Source: Acorus gramineus
Lineage: Eukaryota; Streptophyta; Magnoliopsida; Acorales; Acoraceae
Assembly: GCA_030737835.1 (NCBI GenBank)
Contig: JAUJYN010000025.1
Span: 1,364,001 to 1,428,000, forward strand
DNA length: 64,000 nt
Direction of reading: 5' to 3'
Under the pieces are notes generated by a model. The model saw only the letters and a list, made by a program, of their open reading frames with translations. It was not told where the DNA came from and made no database searches. Of this stretch, positions 9,967 to 20,133 are shown piece by piece; position 1 is the stretch's first letter; the number at the start of each line of letters is the position of its first letter. The position numbers and the translations under genes are program-made.

Positions 9967-11442
9967 TAATGTTCCCTAAGGCATGCTAAAATACCATAAG
10001 TTTGCATTTAAATTAATAAATTAAACTAATAGGACGCATGCATAGGTCGAGGCTTCCTAGCATGAGAACATGGTGACAGGATGCATGGCTCTTACACATA
10101 TCCTAAGGGTGCAAGTCCCTAACATACAATGCTAGGGTGGCATGCATACTACATACTAATCATGCTTGCGTAGATTACATATTAAACAAGTTAATATTAA
10201 ACTATGGTGCCCCAAGGGAGGACGGTATACGCCCAAGTGCATATAGCGCCTCCCTACTGGGTTGGATTGTACCACTCACCAATAACCGTGTCATAGCGTG
10301 ACCGTCCGTCAAGATCTGCAAGACAGGGAAATCAACTCGGTGAGTAAAATACACAAATATAAACAAAAATACACTAAAATACCCAACACTCGGACAAGCG
10401 TACATACAGCCAGTACGCACGCGAGTCCGAGCACCCCGACTCACTCCCGAACCCCCGGGCAGCCATACACACGGCCACCCGCCCCGGGTGCTCAGCCGTG
10501 CCCCAGCCCAAGCGCCCAGACCAACGCCGAGCCCCTGCCCGCAAGCCAGGACACGCCGCCGAGTCCCCCCCGGGTGCACCGCGCGCTCACTGCGCCCCAG
10601 CGCAGCACTCGCGCGCACACCTGCACGCCCTGCGCCCTAGCGCAGCACCCCGCGCGCACCCCTCACGCACCACCCGCTCGCCTCACCGCGCGCGCACAGC
10701 ACGCATTGCGCCTCTGCGCAGTGCTCCGCGCGCACGCCCCCGCACGGCCCCCTGCGCCCCAGCGCAGCACCCGCGCGCACAGCACGCACTGCGCCTTTGC
10801 GCAGCGCCCCGCGCGCACGGCCCCACACGGCGCCCAGCGCGCAGCACCCGCACACTCCTGCTCCACCCGCGCGCACGCCCGCCCGCGTGCCCTGCCAGCC
10901 TGCTCTGCCCGCCCTGCCTGCCAGCCTGCCTGCCTGCGCTACCTGCGCTGCCAGCCTACCCGAGACACCCTACCACCTCCCCGACGGCCACCAATGGCCA
11001 CCAACAGCCACCAACCGACACAAACAGCCACCCAAACCACCATGAAAGCCATAAATACCCCAAAACACCTCCTAATCAAGCATCTAAACAAGAAAGGAAG
11101 GAAAAGAAACTCACCCAAGGAGAGGAAAGGAAGAGGAGGAAGATCGGGTGCTCTTCGCGCCCCGAAACACCGCCTCTGAGACTACCACCACCGAGGTCTC
11201 CAACTCAGCCAAAAAGGGGCTGAAACAGAGGAGAAAAGAGGGTATGAGAAGGGGTCACACATGTGGGAATTCGAATCCGAGACCACCGGAAGGTAGATCG
11301 GGTTCTTACCTATCCTTTCTCTTCTTAGGGTTTTTGATTTCCACCACTAGAACTAGGTCATATGAGGGGATTAAAGAGAGGGAGAGAGAGAGAAATTTTG
11401 GAGAAGATGATGAATAGGAGGCTTATGTTGTCGTGGGATTTC

Positions 11443-11448
11443 TTTATA
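11443..11448 (-). promoter_or_regulatory. TATA-like box in inverted family-1 LTR
   Basis: TATAAA on the minus strand sits about 55-80 bases upstream of a CT-rich tract on the same strand, a usual layout for a plant LTR promoter. Both the TATA role and the start site are inferred. Confidence 0.45.
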
Positions 11449-11888
11449 CTCACACACCCACCACACACTCTCACACCCACACTTAGATTAGCCCTAATTA
11501 GGTTTAGGCTAGGATTAGATTAGGTTTAAGTGTGGTTTGACCCTAGTCAACCCAACCACACTAAAATCCAAACTCATTTGACCAAGTCAAAGGTCAACCT
11601 TGACCAAGTCAAGTCTCCCAATGACTTTTCGCTTGGTCAAAACCCGGATACGCTTCGGAACTGTGAAATTCTGAAACGTTACCGGAATTCGATGAAATTT
11701 TCGTGAGTGGCTTGGAATGGCACCAGGACACATAATATGCAGTTAGATTTTCAATCGGAGTCCTCAAACTCAGGATGATAGCTAAAAGTCTAAAATTTTA
11801 GCGGTTCCGATCGAAAAACGAAAAAGCTGAAAAACTGCTAGAATGGTCCAATGGTTACCAGAAGGTAAAAAGTGACACATATATAACA

Positions 11889-13185
11889 TTACTCACCATT
11901 TTGGTTTCCCATGTCTTGCAGATCTTGACGAGAGGTCACGCGACGACCCGGGTATTGGTGAGTGGGACAATCCAACCCAGTAGGGAGGCGTTCGATGCAC
12001 ATAGGCGTGCATTGCCCTCCTTTGGGACACCATAATTGCGTATTAAATTGTAATAAGTGTAATCTGTGCATGCATGATTATTATGTAGTATCCATGCCAC
12101 CCTAGGCTTGTATGCTAGGAATATGCACCCTTATATTTTGAATAGAGACCTACGCATCCTGATACCATGTGTTCATGCTAGGAAAGCCTCGACCTACGCA
12201 TGTTTCCCATTTAGTTTAATTTATTTAAATCAAATGCGAGCTTATGGTTATTAGTATGCCTTAGAGAATATTATGACCTCGTTGTTATAATATGTGTCTC
12301 CCCGCATCTTAGTTATGCGCCCTGGAGGAATTCTTAAGAATTCATGACATTAGTAGAGTTGCAATCGGTGTCGGCGGATCCAAGAGGATCATATCCGTGT
12401 GGGTAGGCTGTTTTTCTTCCCTTCGTTGGATCCGGGTAGGGACTCCTTAGCGTTAGACAGGCCGTCCTGACAGAGGGCTCCCATCTGTAGGTACCTCCGA
12501 TGCGTCGGACTGCGCTGATCGTGGGAGTAGACCAGGCGAGCTACGGAGTGGAGGAGAGGCTATCGGTGGACCAAGGGTGATTAACAGCCTAGTCAGTCCC
12601 AAAAGACCATGTCACCAGTTTGAGGGTGAGGGTGAGGGTGTGGTGGGTCGGCGATGTAGCGACCCATTGGATTGTGTAGTTACTACCACTTAGAGGCTAT
12701 AATTTATTTGAGGTTAATATGAATTGTGATGCATGGGTTGTGCTATTCACTGAGCGTGTGGCTCACCCCTCGCATATATTTTTCTCCAGTTATATCTGAG
12801 TCGGATCTGAAGGAGGAGCTCCCCGAGGCACGTCAGCAGTAGCGGAGCAGCGTCACGCTCTGAGTGTGAGAGGCCATTCAGCATCCCCCTTTGATTGTAT
12901 GTATTGTATTCCGTGCTTGGGCACACGTTTGTATTATATTTGGATGTCGTTGTATATATTGGCTCTCACAGGACAATTGATTATGTATCGAGTCTGTAAT
13001 ATGTCTTTGAATTACAGATTCAGTCTTTTAGCTTCCGCTATTTGTGTATATATTATGTCAGCCTCATTGTTGTCTATGTCGTCATTTTGATGTTGTTTAG
13101 AGTATGTTATTGACCTCCTGTATGGACTGCTGATATCATATATACCATTGCCGCGCCTCGGGGACGGCCGCCCTGGGGCGTGACA
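11889..13185 (+). repeat. 5' LTR of copy B, first half missing
   Basis: This is 1,297 bases starting at TTACTCACC, exactly as in copy A, and ending GGGGCGTGACA. By eye it is much closer to the copy A LTR half (2474-3766) than to copy B's own 3' LTR; the bases flanking GTAGGCGTG and the TTGCGTATTAAATTG stretch are examples. The microexon-like block is at 11922-11957 and the hairpin at 12751-12765. Confidence 0.9.
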
Positions 13186-13190
13186 AAAGT

Positions 13191-13203
13191 TGGTATCAGA
13201 GCC
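13191..13203 (+). other. Primer binding site of copy B (tRNA-Met type)
   Basis: TGGTATCAGAGCC lies five bases after the LTR end at 13185, identical in sequence and spacing to copy A. A run of T follows in the leader (about 13224-13235). Confidence 0.93.
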
Positions 13204-13306
13204 TGGTCCTGTCAGAGCCAATTGTTTTTTTTTTTCGTAGAGATGAGTCCTAGGATTTCTATATGAGTATTCTGATCCTAGTGTCTGGTTTTCTTAGGTT
13301 GCTGAT

Positions 13307-14056
13307 ATGCCTCCTCGCAGAGGAATGCGTGGACGTGGTCCCTCTCGACCTTTGGAGGTTCCCGGACCTACCAGAGGTGAGGATGCTACTGGAGAGTCCT
13401 CAGCTATGGGGCTAGGACTGGCGCAGGAGCCTCCTGCATGGAAGCGTGCTTACGCTCGGATAGCAGATCTGGTGGAGACTCAGACCAGAGCATTAGAGGC
13501 CCAGACGAGGGCATTAGCTGAGCAGGCTAGAGAGATTCAGGAGCTGAGGGCGGCCCGCGAGGCAGTACCACAGGTCCCCTTCATGGCAGATCCACTTGTG
13601 GTGCCCGACGTACCTCGTGTCCCCGTGGTGATCCCAGTGGGGGGAGTTCAGCATCCCCTGGAGAGGAAGGTGGAGCTAGAGGCTGCAGCGCGAGTGCAAC
13701 AGAGTGGCCTCACTGCCTTTCTGAAACTCCACCCTCCCGAGTTCCACGTACAGACGGCGGACCCCCTTGCCCCTGAGCGATGGTTGATGGAGGTGGACAA
13801 GATCTTCTCGACCATGCACTGCACCGATCGCCAGCGTGTCTCCCTGGCCACCTTCATGCTGAAGGGTAGCACCACAGACTGGTGGGCTACCCGATCGGTG
13901 GACATCCCCGAGGGAGTGGAGCGACTACTTTGGGCGGGGTTCCGGAGGTATTTCTTGGAGGAGTACTTCCCGTTTTCGACAAGACAGATCGTGTGGAGCG
14001 GCTGCCGCTATTCCGGTCGATGTGGTACCAGTGTGAGGTCCAGCACCCATTGCAGC
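13307..14056 (+). pseudogene. gag: gag of copy B, truncated by internal deletions
   Basis: The frame opens with MPPRRGMRGRGPSRP and is uninterrupted through the coiled-coil-like RALEAQ/ALAEQ stretch, FLKLHPPEFH and DWWATR to PFSTRQIV at about 13992. There a deletion equivalent to about 325 bases of copy A (4547-4872) removes the C-terminal half of the gag core. A short piece equivalent to A 4872-4944 follows, and a second deletion of about 1.49 kb (A 4944-6431) removes the zinc knuckle, protease and catalytic RT. The open frame continues as missense to 14116. Confidence 0.9.
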
Positions 14057-14065
14057 TGTACCAGT

Positions 14066-16299
14066 TCAGTAAGTGCGAGTTTTGGTTGGAGCGTATGGCC
14101 TTTCTGGGCCACGTGATTTCCGGTGAGGGCATATCTGTGGACCCGGACAAGACGCTCGCCGTGTCGAATTGGCGTCGACCGTCGAACCCCATAGAGATTC
14201 GGAGCTTCCTGGGTTTAGCGGGTTATTATCGGAGGTTTGTCGAGGGTTTCTCGAAGATAGCTGTTCCTCTGACCCGCCTCACTCGGAAGGATGTCCGGTT
14301 CGAGTGGTCCCCAGCTTGCGAGGAGAGCTTCCTGGAGTTGAAGCGAAGGCTCACCTCAGCGCCAGTTCTTACCATTCCGTCTAGGAGTGGTGGATTCACA
14401 GTCTACTCCGATGCATCGCGGCTGGGTGTGGGTTGCATCCTGATGTAGTACGGTAAGGTTGTGGCTTACGCGTCACGTCAGTTGAAGCCCCATGAGCAGA
14501 ATTACCCCACCCACGACTTAGAGTTAGCAGCGATCATCTTTGCGCTGAAGATGTGGAGGCACTACCTCTATGGCGAGGAGTTCGAGCTCTTCACTGATCA
14601 CAAGAGCTTGACTTATTTGCAGTCCCAGCCGGAGCTCAACATGCGTCAGAGACGTTGGGTCGAGTTCCTGAAGGACTATGATTGTGACATCGCTTACCAT
14701 CCGGGTAAGGTGAATGTCGTGGCCGATGCTCTCAGCAGGCAGCCCTTGGGCATGGCCGCCCACTTGGCTGTACGTCGTTGGAGGCTTCTGGAGGAGGCCG
14801 CTTGCTAGATCAGCGTTCGAGAGGCACCTACGGGTGGCTTTTTGGCCAGGCTAGTGGTGCAGCCCGTTCTTCTCGACGAGATCCGCACGGCTCAGGGGCA
14901 GGATCCTCACTTTCTAGTCCTCTCTAAAGGCGTCGCCCGGGGTGAGCGTCCGGACTACCAGATTCGCGAGGATGGGATCCTGCGGTTCAGAGGTCGAGTA
15001 TGCATTCCTGACGACGCAGAGCTGAAGCAGAAGATCTTGGACGAGGCCCATCGTTCGAGGTACACAGTGCATCCTGGTGGCACGAAGATGTACAGGGGCC
15101 TCCGTCGTGGCTACTGGTGGCACGGGATGAAGACGGATATTGGCCGTTTCGTTGCCCGTTGCTTGGTATGCCAGCAGGTGAAGTCGGAGCATCAGCGTCC
15201 TGCGGGGAAGCTGCAGTCCATTGAGATTCCTCAGTGGAAGTGGGAGCAGATCACCATGGACTTCGTTTCGGGCTTACCGAGGTCACGTTCGGGTCGCGAT
15301 GCCATCTGGGTAATCGTCGACCGACTGACTAAGTCTGCTCATTTCCTCCCCATCCGACTCACCGATTCTCTGGACACCCTGGCGCAGTTGTTTGTCTCCG
15401 AGATTGTTTGTCTCCATGGCACTCCCGTCAGCATCATTTCTGATAGAGACGCGAGATTTACTTCGAGGTTCTGGCGTAGCCTTCAGCACGCCCTTGGTAC
15501 GAACCTCCACTTCAGTACAGCGTTTCATCCGCAGACGGACGGCCAGTTGGAGAGGACGATTCAGACCCTGGAGGACATGCTGCGAGCTTGCGTTCTCGAC
15601 TTTGGGGGCAGTTGGGAGAGGCATCTTCCGTTGGTGGAGTTTGCCTACAACAACAGCTACCACTCGAGTATCCGGATGGCTCCATATGAAGCGCTCTATG
15701 GCCGCAGCTGCAGGTCCCCCTTGTGTTGGGACGAGGTCGGAGAGCGCCAGTTGGAGGGACCAGAGATCATCCACCAAACCTCAGAGATGGTCAAGACGAT
15801 TCGCGAGCGTATCCGAGTCGCTCAGAGCTGTCAGAAGAGCTACGCCGATCGTCGTCGCCGTGAGCTCGCCTTCGAGGTTGGTGACCATGTCTTCCTGAAG
15901 GTGTCCCCGATGAAGGGCATCTTCCGTTTCGGTGTGCGGGGCAAGCTGAGTCCGCGTTTCATTGGGCCGTTTCTCATCCTCGAGCGGGTTGGAGAGGTGG
16001 CCTATCGCATAGCTCTACCCCCACAGTTGGCTCAGGCCCATGACGTCTTCCATGTCTCGCAGCTGAGGCGTTACGTCCACGATCCTGCTCACGTCATCCC
16101 GTTCGAGCCGCTCGTCTTCGAGCCGGACTTGTCATTCGTGGAGCAGCCGATCGAGATCCTGGACCGACGCGAGAAGAGGCTCCACACCAAGACCGTCCAG
16201 CTGGTTAAGGTGCGATGGCAGCACCGTTCTGGTGCCGAGGCCACTTGGGAGCGCGAGGACGCCATGCGTGGCGCATATCCGCATCTTTTCCCTTCCTAG
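14066..16299 (+). pseudogene. pol: pol of copy B: RT 3' end, RNase H, integrase, chromodomain
   Basis: A single frame (frame 1) runs from [11 protein letters not shown] to the stop at 16297-16299 with two internal stops. TAG at 14446 stands where A has CAG, and TAG at 14806 where A has TGG; both fit cytosine-deamination changes. RNase H keeps VYSDAS, DLELAA, FTDHKSL and ADALSR. The last 485 codons (14842-16299) are open. They hold integrase HHCC (H70, H77, C107, C110), catalytic D140, D201 and E237 with 35 residues between the last two, the GPF/Y-type motif RFIGPF, and a chromodomain in the last 60 residues (EILDRREKRL ... VKVRWQ ... EATWERE ... YPHLF). This ending is typical of the Tekay/Del lineage. 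Integrase inserts the cDNA; the chromodomain guides it to particular chromatin. Confidence 0.93.
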
Positions 16300-16334
16300 A
16301 TGTTTTTGTATTTATTTTGAGGACAAAATTTCCT

Positions 16335-16347
16335 AAGGGGGGAAGAA
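16335..16347 (+). other. Polypurine tract of copy B
   Basis: AAGGGGGGAAGAA directly precedes the 3' LTR start TGTTATATATG. It is the plus-strand primer. The upstream context GAGGACAAAATTTCCT is typical of Tekay-type elements and recurs, diverged, in the composite element near 46180-46200 (minus). Confidence 0.93.
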
Positions 16348-16747
16348 TGTTATATATGTGTCACTTTTAACCTTCTGGTCACCTTTGGGACATTTCTGAC
16401 AGTTTTTCAACTTTTTCTTTTTTCGATCGGAACCGCTAAAATTTTAGACTTTTAGCTATCATCCTGAGCTTGAGAACTCCGATTGAAAATCTAACTGCAC
16501 ATTAGGTGTCCTGGTGCCATTTCAAGCCACTCACAAAAATTTCATCGAATTCCGGTAACGTTTCAGAATTTTGCAGTTCCGAATCGTATCCGGGTTTTGA
16601 CCAAGCGAAAAGTCATTGGGAGACTTGACCAAGTCAAAGATGACTTTGACCAAGTCAAGTTTGACCATTGACTTGGTCAAATCATTTTGTTTGTTAGTGT
16701 GGTTAGGTTGACCCAAAGTCAAACACAACAAAAACCCTAAATACCCT

Positions 16748-16750
<3 letters not shown>

Positions 16751-16786
<36 letters not shown>
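16751..16786 (+). repeat. (GT)n microsatellite
   Basis: About 18 uninterrupted TG dinucleotides lie in the 5' part of the copy B 3' LTR. The antisense peptide with a histidine-threonine run is an artefact of this repeat. Confidence 0.97.
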
Positions 16787-16787
<1 letters not shown>

Positions 16788-17219
16788 AACCACTTGGGCG
16801 TGCACTTCTTCTTCCTCTCCTCTTCATCTCTCTCTCACTCACTCCCTCCTCTTATTTTCCACCATTAGAGCTAGTAGGAGAAGAAAAACAAGAAAGCCAT
16901 TGAAGGGAAAAAGATTGGTAAGGGCTTGATCTACCTTCCCATGGTTTTGTTTTGGGTTTCCCCTTTGTTGACCTCCTCTCATGGCTTCCTTTATCCCCTG
17001 TTTCAGCCCTCTTTCAGCCTTGTTAGAGGCCGAGGTGGTGGTGGTCTCGGTGGCGGCGATTTGGTGCGCGAAGAGCACCCGAGTTCCCTCCCTTTCCTTT
17101 CCTCTCTTTGGGTAAGTCATTCTCCTCCCCTAGCTAGTTTAGATGCTTGATTAGGGCATTTAATTGGTTGTGCATGCTTGAATGGGTGTTAGGGGGGTGT
17201 GGGAGGGCGGAGGAGGGGG

Positions 17220-17680
17220 TGGAAGGGGCTCGAGCGCGCGTGCGGGGTCATCCGCGCGCGTGCGCGCGAGTCTGCGCACGCAGGCAGGCGCTGGCGCGCG
17301 CAGACGGGTGCGCTGGCGGGCGTGCGCGCGTACGCGCAGACGCGCAGGCGTGCACGCGGGCGTGCGCGCAGGGTGCTGGCGGGGGCGCAGTGCGCGCGGG
17401 TACGCCAGGGATGGACGCGCGGTGCTCCCGGGCGCGCGCGCGGCAGCGTGTCTGGGCGGGCGGGCAGGGGCACAGCAACGCGTCTGGGCGCGCAGGCTGA
17501 GGCACGGCAGTGCGCCCGGGGCGCAGGGGCGCGTGCGTGCGTGTGCCTTCGTGCGTGCGCGTGCAGGTGGCCGTGTGTATGGCTGCCCGTGGGTTCGGGA
17601 GGGTGTCGGGGCACTCGGACTCGCGTGCGTACGCGCGTGCTCGCGTGCGTGCGGGCCCGTATGCATGCTTGTCCGAGTAT
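17220..17680 (+). repeat. Hypervariable GCGTGCGC-rich LTR block
   Basis: This stretch is dominated by GCGCGTGCG and GGGCGCGC words, with a strong CpG load and no fixed period. Equivalent blocks sit at the same LTR position at about 10410-10960 (minus), 21475-21790, 27480-27840, 29010-29490, 35690-36170, 57320-57790 (minus), 59870-60200 (minus) and 61980-62460. They end with a more conserved tail (GTATGCATGCTTGTCCGAGT type) before TTACTCACC. Long open frames on both strands here reflect base composition, not genes. Confidence 0.85.
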
Positions 17681-18995
17681 TGGGTATTCCTAGTAAATTT
17701 CTTATGTAATTGTGTAGTTTACTCACCGTATTGAATGCCTATGTCTTGCTGATCTGGACAGACACTCACGCAACGACCCGGGCTTCGGTGAGTGGGACAA
17801 TCCAACCCAGTAGGGAGGTGTTCTGTGCACGTAGGCGTGTATTGCCCTCCCCTGGGGCACCATAGTTGCATATTAACTAGTATTAAATGTAAACTATGCA
17901 TGCATGATTAATATGATATATCCATGTCACCTTAGACTTTGTATGCTAGGGATATGCACCCTTATATCATGTATAGCGGCCTATGCATGCCTAGACACCT
18001 TGCCCCGAACTATGCATGTTCCCATCTAGTTTAATTTAATTAAATCAAATGTGAGCATATAGTTACAAGCATGCCTTAGAGAATATTATAACCTTGTTGT
18101 TATAATATATGTCTCCTCGCATCTTAGTTATGCGCCCTGGAGGAATTCTTGAGAATTCATGACATTATTAGCGTTACAATCGGTGTCGACGGATCCATGA
18201 GGATCGTATCCGTGTGAGTAGGCTGTCTTCTCCTTTTGGTTGGATCCGATGTAGGAACTCCCCGGCGTTGGCTGTGCCTGACAGAGGGCTCCCGTCCGTA
18301 GGTACCTCCGATGCGTCAGACTGTACTGATAGCGGGAGTATACCAGGTGGAGGCCCAAGGGTGGGAGAGGCTACCGGGTGGACCAGGGGTGGAGAGCAGT
18401 CTAGTATGCCCCAAGAGGCCCATGTCACCCCCCGGAAAGGGTGAGGGTGAGGGGGGAGGTGGGTTGGCGATGAAACGACCCATTAGAATGTGTTGTTGCT
18501 CCCGTGTTAGGGGCTATAAATTATATAAGGTTGATATGAATTGTGATGCATGGGTTGTGCTATTCACTGAGCGTGTGGCTCACCCCTCGCATATATTTTT
18601 CTCTAGTGATATTTGAATCGGATCTGAAGGAGGAGCTCCCCGAGGCACATCAGCAGTAGCGGAGCAGCGTCATGTTCTGCAAGTGAGAGGCCATCAGCAT
18701 CCCCTTCTTGATTGTATGTATTGTATTCCGTGCTTGGGCACATACTTGTATTTGGATGTCATTGTATATATTGGCTCTCACAGGACAATTGATTATGTAT
18801 CGGGTTTGTAATGTGTCTTTGAATTACAGACTCAGTCGTTTGAGCTTCCGCTATTTGTATATATTATGTCAGCTACCTTATTGTCTGTGTTGTCATTTTT
18901 GATGTTGTTTAGAGTATGTTATTGATCTCCTGTATAGACTACTGATATTATATGTACTTGCCACGTCTCGGGGACGGCCACCCTGGGGCGTGACA

Positions 18996-19572
18996 CACTC
19001 GGAGTATACTCGATAGGTAAATGGTCACATGACTTAAACTCACCCTCACGCCCTCGCCCCCGAAAGGGAAAGTCTGGGACTTATGAGGAGAAACAAAAAG
19101 TTAACCATAACACCTGGTGTTACTGATTAACACAATACAACAAATCACTCCGCTACGAGGTAGAGATACACTACAATACCTCAAAGCGTTTGGCATAACA
19201 TACCCGGAGTATACTCGACGGGTACAAGAGTCACGTGACTACGTGACTCCCCAATTCACCCTCACCCTAGCCCCCGGAGGGGTGACCCTAGGGACTATTG
19301 GGATAATCTTTCTGCTTTAAACCTTCGTCATCCGGTAGCCCTCTTCTGGGTAGCCTCTACCTGGTAGCCTCCCACGATTAGTACATCTTCCATATGGGTA
19401 TATCAACACTCATCGGTAGTACCTATGAGTCGGGGCACTTCACATGATAGCTTCAACACTGGACAACACCAACTCGGAGCCGACGAAGGGGATAAACACA
19501 CATGCTCGCAATGCGAACCCTATGGATCAACTACTCTCGGTAATTACCTACCAATGCTATCAAATACGCTTG
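18996..19572 (-). repeat. Divergent LTR fragment (family F), left part
   Basis: Read on the minus strand it shares the TAGGTACTAC, GGTAGAGGCTACC and GGGTGAGGGTGAG modules of family 2 but is clearly diverged. A block CGGAGTATACTCGA...TCAC occurs twice (about 19001-19060 and 19205-19260), so it carries an internal tandem duplication. The segment 19239-19571 is repeated at 34310-34643. Copy B's 3' LTR abuts it on the left; no TSD could be assigned. Confidence 0.65.
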
Positions 19573-19584
19573 AAGGGGGGAGAA
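19573..19584 (+). other. Isolated polypurine tract
   Basis: AAGGGGGGAGAA directly precedes a family-2 LTR start (TGTTATGCC at 19585). It marks that LTR as a former 3' LTR, although the rest of the internal region is gone and family-F sequence abuts the tract directly. Confidence 0.85.
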
Positions 19585-20124
19585 TGTTATGCCTGTGTCA
19601 TTTGGAGCCTTATTTTTTTATCGGAGTTGCTAAAATTTTGGGTTTTAGCCACCTACAGGAGTTGGAGTGCTCTGATTGAAAATTTGGCTACATAATTTTT
19701 TCTCCTAGAAGTTATGCATTTCCGATTTGGTATTTGGATTTAATTTTGTTAAAATCCAAGATGAAGAGGTTTAAATATGATTTTATCATGAGATGCTCAG
19801 TTTTGAGTTAGCTTTCATACAAAAGTGGAATTAGATCAACTGGATTCATGTAGTAAAAGTTATGGGTATTTTTCCAAGTATACCCCGGGGATGAGAAAAT
19901 TCTGGCAGCAGCCCTGTTCAATGTTTAGCTCTCATTTCAGAATATCTGGAGGGGTTATTTAATATGAGCATAAACATGAAAGTTGTAGATAATCTTCTTG
20001 GCTTTCCAGTGGACTTTGAATTGTGCAATTCGGAGCTATATTGAGGAAGTTATGGCTGTTCTAGTGAAGCATGTACAGAATTTCAGGTCATGGACGATTT
20101 TTGTCCTTTGAACCCCACTTTGTC

Positions 20125-20133
20125 TATATAATA
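20125..20133 (+). promoter_or_regulatory. TATA-like box of family-2 LTR
   Basis: TATATAATA lies about 25 bases upstream of a CT-rich stretch (CTCCTCTCTCACTCTCTT at about 20150). This layout fits a plant core promoter with a pyrimidine-rich transcription start. It is about 540 bases into the LTR, so U3 would be short and the transcribed part of the LTR about 3 kb. Confidence 0.55.

Larger units (their letters stand above)
8783..11888 (-). repeat. Full-length inverted family-1 LTR (3,106 bp)
   Basis: On the minus strand it begins TGTTATATATGTGTCAC at 11888 and ends GGGGCGTGACA at 8783. It is about 450 bases longer than the LTR at 16348-18995. Part of the excess is two copies of a roughly 120-150 bp module (9602-9750 and 9846-9966). 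It holds a TATA-like box at 11443-11448, a GA/CT-rich leader near 11370-11395, a hypervariable GC-rich block at about 10410-10960, the microexon-like block near 10300 and the hairpin near 9210-9225. The adjoining PBS and gag make it a 5' LTR. Confidence 0.9.
11889..18995 (+). mobile_element. Copy B: internally deleted Tekay-type chromovirus (family 1)
   Basis: In order: the 3' half of a 5' LTR, PBS, truncated gag, 3' part of RT, RNase H, integrase, chromodomain, PPT and a full 3' LTR. Protease and the catalytic half of RT are deleted. No target duplication can be tested because the 5' LTR begins internally, right after an inverted LTR tip. The integrase frame is intact, but the element has no RT and no complete promoter LTR upstream, so it is non-autonomous at best. 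Confidence 0.92.
16348..18995 (+). repeat. 3' LTR of copy B, full length (2,648 bp)
   Basis: Begins TGTTATATATGTGTCAC and ends GGGGCGTGACA, with TG...CA termini. Modules in order are GA/CT-rich DNA and a GT microsatellite near 16751-16800, an exon-like block near 16990-17110, a GC-rich hypervariable block (about 17220-17680), a microexon-like block at about 17753-17788, the CTGACAGAGGG module near 18279, the hairpin at 18568-18582 and the shared terminus. The microexon acceptor reads TTGCTG instead of TTGCAG, so splicing there should be lost. It differs visibly from the 5' LTR half. Confidence 0.93.

Noticed and set aside
10298..11223. Long proline/alanine/histidine-rich open frames on both strands of the GC-rich blocks (also near 17160-17726, 24159-24853, 27114-27847, 35314-36197, 57166-58040, 61594-62418)
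   Set aside because: They overlap on opposite strands and several frames, consist of low-complexity residues, follow base composition, and are not conserved in frame between LTR copies.
8783..11888. Autointegration of a cDNA as the source of the inverted LTR
   Set aside because: Autointegration would place an LTR end at the internal joint. The joint at 8485-8490 is gag to integrase, with no LTR end. The 11888 joint does have an LTR tip, but its matching other end and target duplication are not present.
16751..16786. GT repeat and CT/GA tracts as regulatory signals
   Set aside because: They are simple microsatellites. The CT tracts may mark a pyrimidine-rich leader, but repeat length differs between copies and nothing more can be claimed.
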